Assembly (NCBI RefSeq): GCF_016405905.1
Contig: NZ_JAEFCB010000014.1
Span: 101,851 to 165,850 of the forward strand
From: Variovorax sp. IB41
GTDB taxonomy: Bacteria > Pseudomonadota > Gammaproteobacteria > Burkholderiales > Burkholderiaceae_C
Length of the DNA: 64,000 bases
Direction of reading: 5' to 3'
Within the stretch, counting starts at the first letter, position 1. Each line of letters starts with the position of its first letter. Position numbers and translations under genes: made by a program. A model generated the notes under the pieces. The model made no database searches and was not told the DNA's origin. It saw nothing but the letters and a program-made list of their open reading frames with translations. Shown piece by piece: positions 51,695 through 60,460 of the stretch.

Positions 51695-52849
51695 CTAGTT
51701 CTGCGCCAGCTTCCTCGCCCGGGCGATCGACATCAGGATGCCCAGTCCCAGCCCCAGCGTCACCATCGCCGTCCCGCCGTAGCTGATGAACGGCAACGGC
51801 ACCCCCACCACCGGCAGGATGCCGCTCACCATGCCCATGTTGACGAAGGCGTAGGTGAAGAAAATCATCGTGACCGCCCCCGCCAGGAGGCGCGAGAACA
51901 GCGTCGCCGCGCTGGTCGCGATGGCCAGCCCGCGGAAGATCAGCAGGATGAAGGCCGAGATCAGCGCCAGGTTGCCCACCAGCCCGAATTCCTCGGAATA
52001 GGCGGCGAAGATGAAGTCGGTGGTGCGCTCGGGAATGAATTCCAGGTGCGTCTGCGTGCCCTGCATGAAGCCCTTGCCGCCGACGCCGCCCGAGCCGATG
52101 GCGATCATCCCCTGGATGATGTGGAAGCCCTTGCCCAGCGGGTCCTTGCTCGGGTCGAGCAGCGTGCACACGCGCTGCTTCTGGTAGTCGTGCAGCACGC
52201 GCCAGTCGACGCCGTCGGCGCACAGCTTCGACTCGAACCCCACGATCAGCGTCACCGCCACCGCGCCGATCAGCACCGGCGGCACGATCAGCTTCCAGGG
52301 CAGTCCGGCGAAGAAGATCACCGCCATGCCCGCGGCCAGCACCAGCAGCGAGGTGCCCAGGTCAGGCTGCTTCATGATGAGCCCGACAGGCACCGCCAAG
52401 AGCACCGTGGCCACCACGAAGTCGAGCGGCCGCAACTGGCCTTCGCGCCGCTGGAACCACCAGGCCAGCATCAGCGGCATGGCGATCTTGAGGATTTCGC
52501 TCGGCTGGATCACCACGCCGACGTTGATCCAGCGCTGCGCGCCCTTCTTGGTGATGCCGAAGAGCGCCACCGCGATCAGCAGCGCCACCCCGGCCGCGTA
52601 GAGCGGCACCGCGAACATCATCAGCCGCTGCGGCGGCACCTGCGCCACCACGAACATGATGAAGCCGGCCAGCAGCATGTTGCGGCCATGGTCCACGAAG
52701 CGCGAGCCGTGGTCGTAGCCCGAGGAATACATGGTCAGCAGTCCGGCGAAGGCCAGCAGCAGCACGGCGAAGGCCAGAAAGCCGTCAAAGCCCTGGAAGA
52801 TGGGCGCGATGCGGCGCGCCAGGGAGGGCTGATTGAACACGGCGGACAT
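51695..52849 (-). CDS. rodA: Rod-shape SEDS glycosyltransferase RodA
   Basis: A 384-residue polytopic protein of the SEDS family with about ten helices. Family motifs include GAQRWINVGVVIQPSEILKIAMPLMLAWW, KQPDLGTSLLVLAAGMAVIFFAG, and FISYGGTAMVTLGLGLGILMSI. It polymerises lipid II during elongation together with PBP2. Its usual neighbours mreBCD and mrdA are not visible; the gene is preceded by a two-component system on the same strand, 32 bases away. Confidence 0.94.
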   Translation of the reverse strand: MSAVFNQPSLARRIAPIFQGFDGFLAFAVLLLAFAGLLTMYSSGYDHGSRFVDHGRNMLLAGFIMFVVAQVPPQRLMMFAVPLYAAGVALLIAVALFGITKKGAQRWINVGVVIQPSEILKIAMPLMLAWWFQRREGQLRPLDFVVATVLLAVPVGLIMKQPDLGTSLLVLAAGMAVIFFAGLPWKLIVPPVLIGAVAVTLIVGFESKLCADGVDWRVLHDYQKQRVCTLLDPSKDPLGKGFHIIQGMIAIGSGGVGGKGFMQGTQTHLEFIPERTTDFIFAAYSEEFGLVGNLALISAFILLIFRGLAIATSAATLFSRLLAGAVTMIFFTYAFVNMGMVSGILPVVGVPLPFISYGGTAMVTLGLGLGILMSIARARKLAQN

Positions 52850-52881
52850 GGGGGCGGATTATCCGCGCCCCGAAACCCGTT

Positions 52882-54747
52882 TCAGCCAAAAGCCAGTTGA
52901 ACGACCGTGCGCCCCGCTCGGCTTTCGACCGCCAGCACCGCGCCGATCGCGCCGGCACGCTCCAGGAGCGCCCTCGGGACTTGCGCGGCGTCGAAGCCCC
53001 GGCCGTTGTCGATCACCCGCAGCCGCACGGTGTCGCCCTGCATGTCGGCCTCGATCCGCAGCACACTCGCCTGGGCGTGCTGCAGCACGTTGGAGATGGC
53101 CTCGAACAGCAGGAACTGCAGCTGCCGCATGGCGTGCGCGTCGAGCAGTTGCACCGGCGCGACCTCGTCCACCGCCCATTCGAATTCGATGCCCGCCGCC
53201 GCCAGCCGGGGCTCCAGCCGGTAGCGCAGCGCCGCCAGCAGCGCACCGACATCACCCGGCGGCAGGTGGATCGAGTCGATCGACAGCTTGAGCTGGTCGA
53301 GCGAGTCGCGCAGCGTGCGCAGCAACTCCTCGGAGCTGGTCTGGCCCGACTGCAGTTGCCGGATCGCCGAGCTGATGTGCGAGCCCACCCCGTCGTGCAT
53401 GTCGCGCAGGATGCGCTCGCGCTCGTGGGTGCGGGCCTGGTCGCGCGCCACCTGTTCGAGCTCGGCATAGGTGAGCGCCAGTTCGCGCTCGCGCTGCGCG
53501 ACCCGGTCGGCCAGCGCCGCGACCCAGCCGCGCGCCTGCGTGCTCACGGCGTGAAAGCGCCGCAGCACGATCAGGAGCAGCGCAATGCCGAAGAAGATCG
53601 ACGAATAGCGCACCCAGGTCGTCTCGCCGTAGGCGTCGCTCAGGCGGATCACCAGCCAGTCGCGCATGCCGAAGGTCACCGTGACGAGCGCCGCGATGGC
53701 CACCAGCATCCGCTCGGTGCTCGGGTGCCGCACGGTCGCCACCACGAAGCCGCCGACGAAGACGCCGATGACCACGATCTCGATGGCGAGCCAGCCGGTG
53801 AGCCACACCGGTTGCTCGCGCTGCAGCGCCAGCGTGCTCGCCACGACCGTTCCGGCGACGACCGCGGCCAGCGGCCAGCGCAGCCACTGCAGGCGCGGAT
53901 TGCGGGCCCACCCCGCGAGGTGGTAGCAGAACATCATGGCCGACGCCGCCCAGCCCGCATAGCAGGCGGCCATCAGCACGCCCCACGGAACCCAGGGCAG
54001 CGGCGGCTCGGCGATCACGCCGTCGGCCACCCGGATCGCCCAGCAGAACTCGGCGAGCGCCGCCCACAGATAGATGCCGTCGCGCCGGTGGCGGCCCACG
54101 GCGCCGGTGTCCACCTGCGTGAGCCAGAGCGCCAGCGCAATGCTGCCGACGATCAGGCTGAAGGCAGTGAGCAGCACCGAGCCGGTGAAGCGCCAGGCAT
54201 AGGCGCTCTCGAAGAGTTCGGTGCGCACCGGCGTGGCCGGGCCGACGACCACGCGCGAGAGCCCTGCGCGCCGGGCGCTGTCGGCGCGCAGGCGGATCTG
54301 CAGGTGGTTCTCGCCGGCGGTCAGCAGGCGCCCGGGCACCGGCACGTAGATGGGCGCCTTGGCGTAGTCGGCCTCGTTGCCCACGCTCATGTCGCCGTAG
54401 ACCTGCAGCAGCGCCCCGTTCAGCTGCACCTCGAAGACATTGCCGACGCGGGGAATGAAGATGCCCCAGGGCGTGTCCGGCGCGGCCGCAAGGGTGAACG
54501 GCAGGTCGAAGCTCGCAAGGCCGGGGCGGCCCCGGTGCTGGCGGTCCCAGTGGTAGGAGAGCTCGACCGGTCCGGTGCGGGTGATGCCGTCGACCGACGT
54601 CGTGATGGTGCCGCGGCGCAGTTCGATGGAGCCATCGGCCGCCTGGAGCGGCTCCGCCGCCGCGGCCCCGAAACCCGTGGCGCCCGCCAACAGCACGGCC
54701 AGCCACAACGAGACAAGCGAGCGCAGAGACACCAGCCTCGCCAGCAT
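52882..54747 (-). CDS. Sensor histidine kinase with 7TM-DISM-type input, NarL/LuxR-partner class
   Basis: A 621-residue kinase. A signal peptide precedes a periplasmic beta-rich domain (about 33-180), then seven helices (about 190-395), a coiled coil (405-440), the phospho-histidine His451 in RILRDMHDGVGSHISSA (HisKA_3 type), and an ATPase domain with LLFEAISNVLQHAQ and DNGRGFD. This is the 7TMR-DISM layout, in which the periplasmic domain may bind carbohydrate. It is coupled to the response regulator gene 6 bases upstream. The stimulus is unknown. Confidence 0.85.
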   Translation of the reverse strand: MLARLVSLRSLVSLWLAVLLAGATGFGAAAAEPLQAADGSIELRRGTITTSVDGITRTGPVELSYHWDRQHRGRPGLASFDLPFTLAAAPDTPWGIFIPRVGNVFEVQLNGALLQVYGDMSVGNEADYAKAPIYVPVPGRLLTAGENHLQIRLRADSARRAGLSRVVVGPATPVRTELFESAYAWRFTGSVLLTAFSLIVGSIALALWLTQVDTGAVGRHRRDGIYLWAALAEFCWAIRVADGVIAEPPLPWVPWGVLMAACYAGWAASAMMFCYHLAGWARNPRLQWLRWPLAAVVAGTVVASTLALQREQPVWLTGWLAIEIVVIGVFVGGFVVATVRHPSTERMLVAIAALVTVTFGMRDWLVIRLSDAYGETTWVRYSSIFFGIALLLIVLRRFHAVSTQARGWVAALADRVAQRERELALTYAELEQVARDQARTHERERILRDMHDGVGSHISSAIRQLQSGQTSSEELLRTLRDSLDQLKLSIDSIHLPPGDVGALLAALRYRLEPRLAAAGIEFEWAVDEVAPVQLLDAHAMRQLQFLLFEAISNVLQHAQASVLRIEADMQGDTVRLRVIDNGRGFDAAQVPRALLERAGAIGAVLAVESRAGRTVVQLAFG

Positions 54748-54753
54748 CCGTCC

Positions 54754-55485
54754 TCAGCCCGGGTGAGGCAGCAGGCCCAGGCGCGTGGCCTCGAAGACCG
54801 CCTCGCTCTTGGAGTGCACCGCGAGCTTGCCGTAGAGGTTCTTGATGTGGGTCTGCACCGTGTGCACGCTCAGGCCCTTGAGCCGCGCGATTTCCGCATA
54901 CGAGAAGCCGCGCGCGATCAGCGTCAGCACCTCGTGCTCGCGCGCGGAAAGAAGGCCCCGCTCGTTCTCGTCGAAGGCGGCCTCGGGTGCGGCGGCGCCC
55001 AGACCGAGGATGCTGGCCGATTGCAGGCTGCGGTACTTGGCCAGCACGCGCCGCGCGATCATGGGCGAGATCGGCGATGCGCCGGCCTTCATCTCCACGA
55101 TGGTCTGCGCGATGTCCTCGGGCGCGGCGTCCTTGTGGATGTAGCCCACGGCGCCTGCCTCGATGCTGGCCAGCACGTTCTCTTCATCGCCGAAGACCGA
55201 CACCACCAGCGGCTCGCAGCCGGGAAAGCGCGCGACGGCATCGCGGATCACGTCCAGTCCGGTGCCGTCGGGCATGCCGAGGTCGACCAGCAGCACGTCG
55301 GGGATGGTCGCGGTGCGGGCGAGCCAGCCGAGCGCCTCCTGCACCGTGCCGGCGCTCCCGAGCCAGAAAAGATGCGGGCTGCGCTGCACGCTCGCCTCGA
55401 AGAAAGCGCGCGCGCGACTGTCGTCCTCGACCACGAGCACGCCCCATCGGCGCAGCGTCCCGTCATCCAGTGCCTCTGTGTTCAT
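54754..55485 (-). CDS. LuxR/NarL-type response regulator
   Basis: A 243-residue regulator with a receiver (VLVVEDDSRA; phospho-acceptor in LLVDLGMPDG; HKD lysine) and a LuxR helix-turn-helix (LSAREHEVLTLIARGFSYAEIARLKGLSVHTVQTHIKNLY). The start is taken at 55485 (MNTEALDD); an ATG at 55497 adds four residues. It lies directly upstream of its cognate kinase. Target genes are unknown; rodA, next in line, could be in the same transcript. Confidence 0.85.
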   Translation of the reverse strand: MNTEALDDGTLRRWGVLVVEDDSRARAFFEASVQRSPHLFWLGSAGTVQEALGWLARTATIPDVLLVDLGMPDGTGLDVIRDAVARFPGCEPLVVSVFGDEENVLASIEAGAVGYIHKDAAPEDIAQTIVEMKAGASPISPMIARRVLAKYRSLQSASILGLGAAAPEAAFDENERGLLSAREHEVLTLIARGFSYAEIARLKGLSVHTVQTHIKNLYGKLAVHSKSEAVFEATRLGLLPHPG

Positions 55486-55567
55486 GGGCAGAAGCATAAG
55501 CCTCGATGCCCCGCCGAATGGCGTACATGCATACCCGTTTCATGGGATGCGCAGTGCCAATCGCCTC

Positions 55568-55595
55568 CCGAGAATCGGGCGTTTTCATTTTTTCT
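55568..55595 (+). terminator. Intrinsic-terminator-like hairpin with no obvious upstream gene
   Basis: CCCGA and TCGGG around GAA, extended by outer CGC/GCG pairing, are followed by TTTTCATTTTTTC. On the plus strand no coding gene precedes it. It may close a short RNA starting near 55500, or be fortuitous. Confidence 0.4.
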
Positions 55596-55647
55596 TCTGC
55601 AGCTGGTCCACCGCCTCGCGTGCGACGGCGGCAACGAGGAGCAGCCC

Positions 55648-55728
55648 ATGAATACTTTCGAATTCCAGCCGGACGGCCGGCGCCGGGCCCAGGCCGGCGA
55701 GGTGTTCATGCGATGTAAGTCGTTATGA
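55648..55728 (+). CDS. Candidate 26-residue protein or gene remnant
   Basis: ATG at 55648 with GAGGAG six to seven bases upstream opens a frame MNTFEFQPDGRRRAQAGEVF plus six residues, ending TGA. The ribosome site is better than that of many real genes here, but no family is recognised and it may be the first codons of a lost gene. The frame ends about 146 bases before yqiA. Confidence 0.3.
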   Translation: MNTFEFQPDGRRRAQAGEVFMRCKSL

Positions 55729-55874
55729 GTTATCGCTTTCCCCAAGAGCCCCTTGCTGCAGGGTTTTTGAATCCCGCAAGCCGTTTTGCGGGCACGGACC
55801 TCATGCAAAATCACCGCGCTTCGGCCAGCCAGGTGCGGCGTTCGCACCTTCCCGCTCTTCCCGTCCTTCCCCCC

Positions 55875-56468
55875 ATGGACCCGCAAACCACCCATCTGCT
55901 ATACCTGCACGGCTTCCGTTCCTCGCCCCGTTCGACCAAGGCGAGGCTCGTGGCGCAGCGCGTGGCAGAAGCGCATCCGAACCTGCAGTGGTGGTGCCCG
56001 CAGTTGCCGCCGTCGCCGCACGACGCCATCGACATGGTGATGAAGGGCATCGCGGACTGGCCGCGCAAGTCGATGGCCGTGATCGGCTCGTCGCTGGGCG
56101 GCTTCTATGCCACCTACGTTGCCGGCATGACGCGTTGCCGCGCGGTGCTGCTCAACCCGGCCGTGCATCCGGCGCGCGACCTCACGCGCTACATCGGCGA
56201 CCAGACCGTCTGGCACGACCCGGCCGAGCATTTCTATTTCCGGCCCGAATACATCCATGAGTTGCGCGCCATGGAAGTCGGCTCGCTCACGCGGCCCGAG
56301 CGCGTCTTCGCCGTCATCGCCAAGGGCGACGAGGCGCTCGACTGGCACGAGATGTCGGCCCGCTATCCGGACAGCAACATCAAGCTGCTGGAAGGCAGCG
56401 ACCATGCGCTGTCGGATTTCGAGACGGCACACCTCGATGACGTGATGGCGTTCATCAACCCGGTATAG
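55875..56468 (+). CDS. yqiA: YqiA-like alpha/beta-hydrolase (esterase)
   Basis: A 197-residue hydrolase of the UPF0227/YqiA family. It opens with LLYLHGFRSSPRSTKARLV, has the nucleophile elbow GSSLGGFYATYVA, and a C-terminal aspartate/histidine pair (FAVIAKGDEALDW and GSDHALSDFE). The family length is about 190 residues, matching ATG 55875. YqiA hydrolyses short acyl esters in vitro; the biological substrate is unknown. Confidence 0.85.
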   Translation: MDPQTTHLLYLHGFRSSPRSTKARLVAQRVAEAHPNLQWWCPQLPPSPHDAIDMVMKGIADWPRKSMAVIGSSLGGFYATYVAGMTRCRAVLLNPAVHPARDLTRYIGDQTVWHDPAEHFYFRPEYIHELRAMEVGSLTRPERVFAVIAKGDEALDWHEMSARYPDSNIKLLEGSDHALSDFETAHLDDVMAFINPV

Positions 56469-56472
56469 AGCA

Positions 56473-56568
56473 CACCCCCAGGCTGCGCGCACTTCGTGTC
56501 GCTGCGCCAACCCCCTTGCAGGGGGCGATGCCTGCGGCCCGGCAAAGCCGGTTCCGCGGCATCCCTGG
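56473..56568. repeat. Comamonadaceae-type dispersed intergenic repeat
   Basis: The block from CCCCCAGGCTGCGC to GGCATCCCTGG contains two hairpins: CCCCC-TTGCA-GGGGG (56511-56525) and CCGGC-AAA-GCCGG (56539-56551). I recognise the string CGGCAAAGCCGGTTCCGCGG and its neighbours from many intergenic copies in Comamonadaceae genomes; that recognition is from memory. It sits between yqiA and the RNase gene and may end or process transcripts. Confidence 0.6.
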
Positions 56569-56607
56569 AATGGAATCCCCTTCGATTCCGCGTGGGACAA
56601 TCGCTTC

Positions 56608-58674
56608 ATGTTTGTATTGTTTGAAGAAGCCGGCAAGTACCTCGGCGGCCGTGTCCTGTCGGAGGCCGAAGCCTCCGCGCAGGTCGAGCTCGAGACCGGC
56701 AAGCGCGTCAAGGTCAAGGGCGCCAACATCGTTCTGCGTTTCGAGAAGCCCTCCCCGGCCGAGTTGATCGCCGAGGCGCGCACGCTCGCCGCCACGATGG
56801 ACCTGGACCTCGCCTGGGAGTTCGCAGCCGAAGGCGAATTCGGCTTTGCCGACCTGGCGGCCGACTATTTCAGCGACAAGCCATCGCTCGCCCAGCAGGC
56901 GGCCGCGCTGTTCGCGCTCTTCGAGGCGCCGCACTACTTCCGCCGCGCGGGCAAGGGGCGCTTCAAGAAGGCGCCGGCCGAGATCGTGCAGCAGGCGCTC
57001 GCCGCCATCGAGAAGAAGAAGGCCGTCCAGGCGCAGATCGTCGAATGGGCCGGGCAACTGGCCGAGGGCGTGTGCCCGCCGCCGATCCGCGAGCAGCTCT
57101 ACAAGATCCTGTTCAAGCCCGACAAGAACGCCCCCGAATACAAGGCCGTGGTCGATGCTTCGCGCGCCACGCAGCGCCCGCCGCTCGACCTCCTGGAGCG
57201 CGCCGGCGCGATCGACTCGCCCTACCAGTTCCACTGGCGCCGCTTCCTCTTTGAGAACTTCCCCAAGGGCACCGGCTTTCCCGCGCTCGCGGCACCGGCC
57301 ATCGCGGACGAATTGCCCGTCGCCACCGGCGTTGCGGCTTTCTCGATCGACGATTCGCAGACCACCGAAATCGACGACGCGCTCTCGGTGCAGGGCCTGG
57401 GCAGCGGCACCGTCACGGTCGGCGTGCACATCGCGGCGCCGGCCCTGGCGCTCACGCCCGGCAGCGCCATCGACAACGTGGCGCGCGCGCGCATGTCGAC
57501 GGTCTACATGCCGGGCTACAAGATCACGATGCTGCCCGACGAGGTGGTCAACACCTACACGCTGCTCGAAGGCGCCGACCGCCCGGCCGTGTCGCTCTAC
57601 GCGCGCTTCGACGAAGCCACGCTCGAGCTGCAAGGCACCGAGACCAAGCTCGAACGCGTGCCGATCGTCGCCAACCTGCGCCATGACCAGCTCGACAGCG
57701 TCGTCACGCAGCCCTGGCTCGAAGACGCCGCGGTCACGAGCGAGAACACGCCCGACGCCGCCGCGAACCTGCGCGCCCCGCTCTCCTTCCTGTTCCGCCT
57801 TGCCAAGCAATTGAAGGCGCAACGCGAAGTGGTGCGCGGCAAGCCCGAGAACTTCAACCGGCCCGACTACAACTTCCGCCTCGTCGGCAACGACGGCAAC
57901 GAGCCCACCGGCAACGAGCAGGTGCAGATCACCACGCGCCAGCGCGGCGCGCCGCTCGACCTGATCGTCTCCGAAGCGATGATCCTGGCCAACAGCAGCT
58001 GGGGCGGCTGGCTCGGCGAGCTCGGCGTGCCCGGGCTCTACCGCAGCCAGGCGAGCCTGGCGCCCGGCATCAAGGTGCGCATGGGCACGCGCGCCCTGCC
58101 GCATGCGGGCCTGGGCGTGAAGAGCTATGCGTGGAGCACCTCGCCGCTGCGCCGCTACACCGACCTGGTGAACCAGTGGCAGATCATCGCGGCCGCCCGC
58201 CACGGCAAGACCGCCGCGCTGGCCGCGCCCTTCAAGCCGAAGGACGCCGACCTGTTCTCGATCCTCTCGGGTTTCGACGCTGCCTATGCCACCTACAACG
58301 GCTACCAGGGCGGCATGGAACGCTTCTGGACGCTCAAGTACCTGCAGCAGCAAGGCATCACCGAGCTCGAGGCGACGGTCATCAAGGACATCCCCAACGG
58401 CGCGCTGGTGCGTGCCGATGCGCTGCCGCTGGTGTTCCCGGTGGCCGGCCAGCAGGAGCGCGGTGCGCGCCTGCGCGTGAAGCTCGGCGAGATCGACGAG
58501 ATCGCGCTGGACGTGAGCGGCACCGTGCTCGAGCGCCTGGACGCGCCGAAGGCCGATGCCTCGGCCGAGGACGAGAGCGGCGAGGACGAAGAAGAAGTCG
58601 CCGGCCCGATCGCCATTGCCGTCGACCTGAGCGACAGCGAAGCCGCGCCGGAGAACACACCCACACCTGCATGA
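56608..58674 (+). CDS. RNase II-family (RNB) exoribonuclease
   Basis: A 688-residue RNB-domain protein. The catalytic core is IDDSQTTEIDDALSV with Asp248/Asp249 and Asp256/Asp257 coordinating magnesium. An N-terminal region of about 230 residues and a C-terminal acidic Asp/Glu/Ala-rich tail flank it. The S1 domain usual in RNase II/R is not obvious, so this is an RNase II-like variant. It should degrade RNA 3'-to-5'. The gene begins 139 bases after yqiA; the repeat lies in the gap. Confidence 0.85.
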   Translation: MFVLFEEAGKYLGGRVLSEAEASAQVELETGKRVKVKGANIVLRFEKPSPAELIAEARTLAATMDLDLAWEFAAEGEFGFADLAADYFSDKPSLAQQAAALFALFEAPHYFRRAGKGRFKKAPAEIVQQALAAIEKKKAVQAQIVEWAGQLAEGVCPPPIREQLYKILFKPDKNAPEYKAVVDASRATQRPPLDLLERAGAIDSPYQFHWRRFLFENFPKGTGFPALAAPAIADELPVATGVAAFSIDDSQTTEIDDALSVQGLGSGTVTVGVHIAAPALALTPGSAIDNVARARMSTVYMPGYKITMLPDEVVNTYTLLEGADRPAVSLYARFDEATLELQGTETKLERVPIVANLRHDQLDSVVTQPWLEDAAVTSENTPDAAANLRAPLSFLFRLAKQLKAQREVVRGKPENFNRPDYNFRLVGNDGNEPTGNEQVQITTRQRGAPLDLIVSEAMILANSSWGGWLGELGVPGLYRSQASLAPGIKVRMGTRALPHAGLGVKSYAWSTSPLRRYTDLVNQWQIIAAARHGKTAALAAPFKPKDADLFSILSGFDAAYATYNGYQGGMERFWTLKYLQQQGITELEATVIKDIPNGALVRADALPLVFPVAGQQERGARLRVKLGEIDEIALDVSGTVLERLDAPKADASAEDESGEDEEEVAGPIAIAVDLSDSEAAPENTPTPA

Positions 58675-58723
58675 ACTTCGGCGAAACGTCCGGAGAAGTG
58701 CGCCCCCTGGAGGAGTTTCGAGA

Positions 58724-59575
58724 ATGAACTTCAAGGACCTCAGCACGCTGCAGATTGCGCTGGGCGTGTCGGTCATTGCGCATGCCGCGCTGCTGGCGGT
58801 GCGCTTCGTCGATCCCGAGTCGTTCAACCGCGCGTTCACCGACACGCCGCTGGAGGTGATCCTGGTCAACAGCAAGACCAAGGAGCGGCCCGACGCGAAC
58901 GCCAAGCTGATGGCGCAGACCTCGCTCGCGGGCGGCGGCGACCTCGACAAGGGCCGCGCGACCAGCCCGTTGCCCCCATCGAGCTTCACCGCGGTGGGCG
59001 ATTCGTTCGAAGACGCGCGCAAGCAGGTCGACGCCCTGCAGGCCGAGCAGATGCAGATGATCACGCAGCTGCGGCGCGACATCGCCGCCATGCCGGTGCG
59101 CGATCCGCGCAATGCGGGCGAGCCGACCGAAGCCGCCGCGCAGGAAGAAAAGCGCCGCCAGATGGTCGAGCTGCTGGCCCAGATCGAGCGCCGCGTGAAC
59201 GAGGAAAACTCGCGTCCCAAGAAGCGCTACATCAGCCCCTCCACGCGCGAGGCCGCCTTCGCGGTGTATGTGGACACCATGCTGCGCCGCGTCGAGGCGC
59301 GCGCCGCCGAAAACTTCCCCGAACTGGCCGGCAAGAAGCTGTACGGCGAGCTCAAGATGACGCTGACCGTCAACTTCGACGGCAACGTGCTCGCCACCGT
59401 GGTCGACCAGAGCTCGGGCAACATCGCGCTCGACCGCCGCGCGCAGGCCATCGTCCGCAGCACCGGCAATTTCGGCAAGTTCACGACCGCGATGCGCCAG
59501 GAGCAGGCCGACCAGATGGTGATCCAGGGCACGTTCCGCTTCGCGCGCGACGGCACGATGGAAATCTCTCAATAA
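58724..59575 (+). CDS. TonB-like C-terminal-domain protein
   Basis: A 283-residue protein with one N-terminal helix (LQIALGVSVIAHAALLAVRF), a short linker, a coiled-coil stretch (about 95-165, LQAEQMQMITQLRRD...EEKRRQMVELLAQIERRV) and a C-terminal domain YGELKMTLTVNFDGNVLATVVDQSSG, typical of TonB/TolA C-terminal beta domains. The Pro-rich spacer of true TonB is short and no exbBD is nearby. It could link the inner membrane to an outer-membrane partner. GGAGGAG precedes the ATG. Confidence 0.8.
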   Translation: MNFKDLSTLQIALGVSVIAHAALLAVRFVDPESFNRAFTDTPLEVILVNSKTKERPDANAKLMAQTSLAGGGDLDKGRATSPLPPSSFTAVGDSFEDARKQVDALQAEQMQMITQLRRDIAAMPVRDPRNAGEPTEAAAQEEKRRQMVELLAQIERRVNEENSRPKKRYISPSTREAAFAVYVDTMLRRVEARAAENFPELAGKKLYGELKMTLTVNFDGNVLATVVDQSSGNIALDRRAQAIVRSTGNFGKFTTAMRQEQADQMVIQGTFRFARDGTMEISQ

Positions 59576-59598
59576 GCACAAGCAGCGAGACCGCCGCG

Positions 59599-60456
59599 AT
59601 GGACCTGTACTGCGTCATGGGCAACCCCGTCGAGCACAGCCGCTCGCCACGCATCCATGCCCGCTTCGCCGAACTCTGCGGCCAGCAGATGGACTACGGC
59701 CGCCGGCTGATTCCGCTGGGCGCCTTCGCCGAAGGCATCGCTGCATTCCGCCGCGAAGCCGCCGAACGCGGCGACAGCGCGCGCGGCTGCAACATCACCG
59801 TGCCCTTCAAGTTCGAGGCCGCCGCGTTGGCCGAGCACACGAGCGCGCGCGCCACGCTCGCGCAGGCGGTCAACACGCTGCGCTTCGAGGCCGACGGCAG
59901 CATCCACGCAGACAACACCGACGGCATCGGCCTGGTCAACGACATCGTGCGCAATGCGGGCGTGCCGCTCGCGGGCAAGGAGTTGCTGCTGATCGGCGCC
60001 GGCGGTGCCGCGGCCGGCGTGCTCGGCCCGCTGCTCGATGCGGGCGCCTCGCGCATCGTGGTGGCCAACCGCACCGTGGACAAGGCGATCGCGGTGGTCC
60101 AGCGCCATGCGGCGCTCGCGCTCGGCCACGGCGCCTCGCTCGAAGCCTGGGCGCTCGACGAAGTGCCGGGCGCCTTCGACGTGGTGGTCAACGCCACCGC
60201 CTCCAGCCTCGCCGGCGACGCGGTGCCGGTGAGCGCCAAGGTGCTGCGCCCCGGCGCGCTCGCGGTCGACATGATGTACGGCCCCGCGGCCGCGGGCTTC
60301 ATGGCCTGGGCCGAGGCGCATGGCGCGGTACCGCGCGACGGGCTCGGCATGCTGGTCGAGCAGGCTGCGGAGTCGTTCGAGATCTGGCGCGGCGTGCGCC
60401 CGCCGTCGGCCCAGGTGCTGGCCGAGCTGCGCGCGTCGCTCGCCGCCGGTCACTGA
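59599..60456 (+). CDS. aroE: Shikimate dehydrogenase
   Basis: A 285-residue NADP-dependent enzyme reducing 3-dehydroshikimate to shikimate. Motifs: GNPVEHSRSP (substrate), NITVPFK (catalytic Lys), NTDGIG, the NADP loop GAGGAAAGV, the NRT segment, and GLGMLVEQAAESFE near the end. It lies 23 bases after the TonB-like gene. The upstream pathway enzyme aroG is also in the window. Confidence 0.95.
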   Translation: MDLYCVMGNPVEHSRSPRIHARFAELCGQQMDYGRRLIPLGAFAEGIAAFRREAAERGDSARGCNITVPFKFEAAALAEHTSARATLAQAVNTLRFEADGSIHADNTDGIGLVNDIVRNAGVPLAGKELLLIGAGGAAAGVLGPLLDAGASRIVVANRTVDKAIAVVQRHAALALGHGASLEAWALDEVPGAFDVVVNATASSLAGDAVPVSAKVLRPGALAVDMMYGPAAAGFMAWAEAHGAVPRDGLGMLVEQAAESFEIWRGVRPPSAQVLAELRASLAAGH

Positions 60457-60460
60457 ACCC

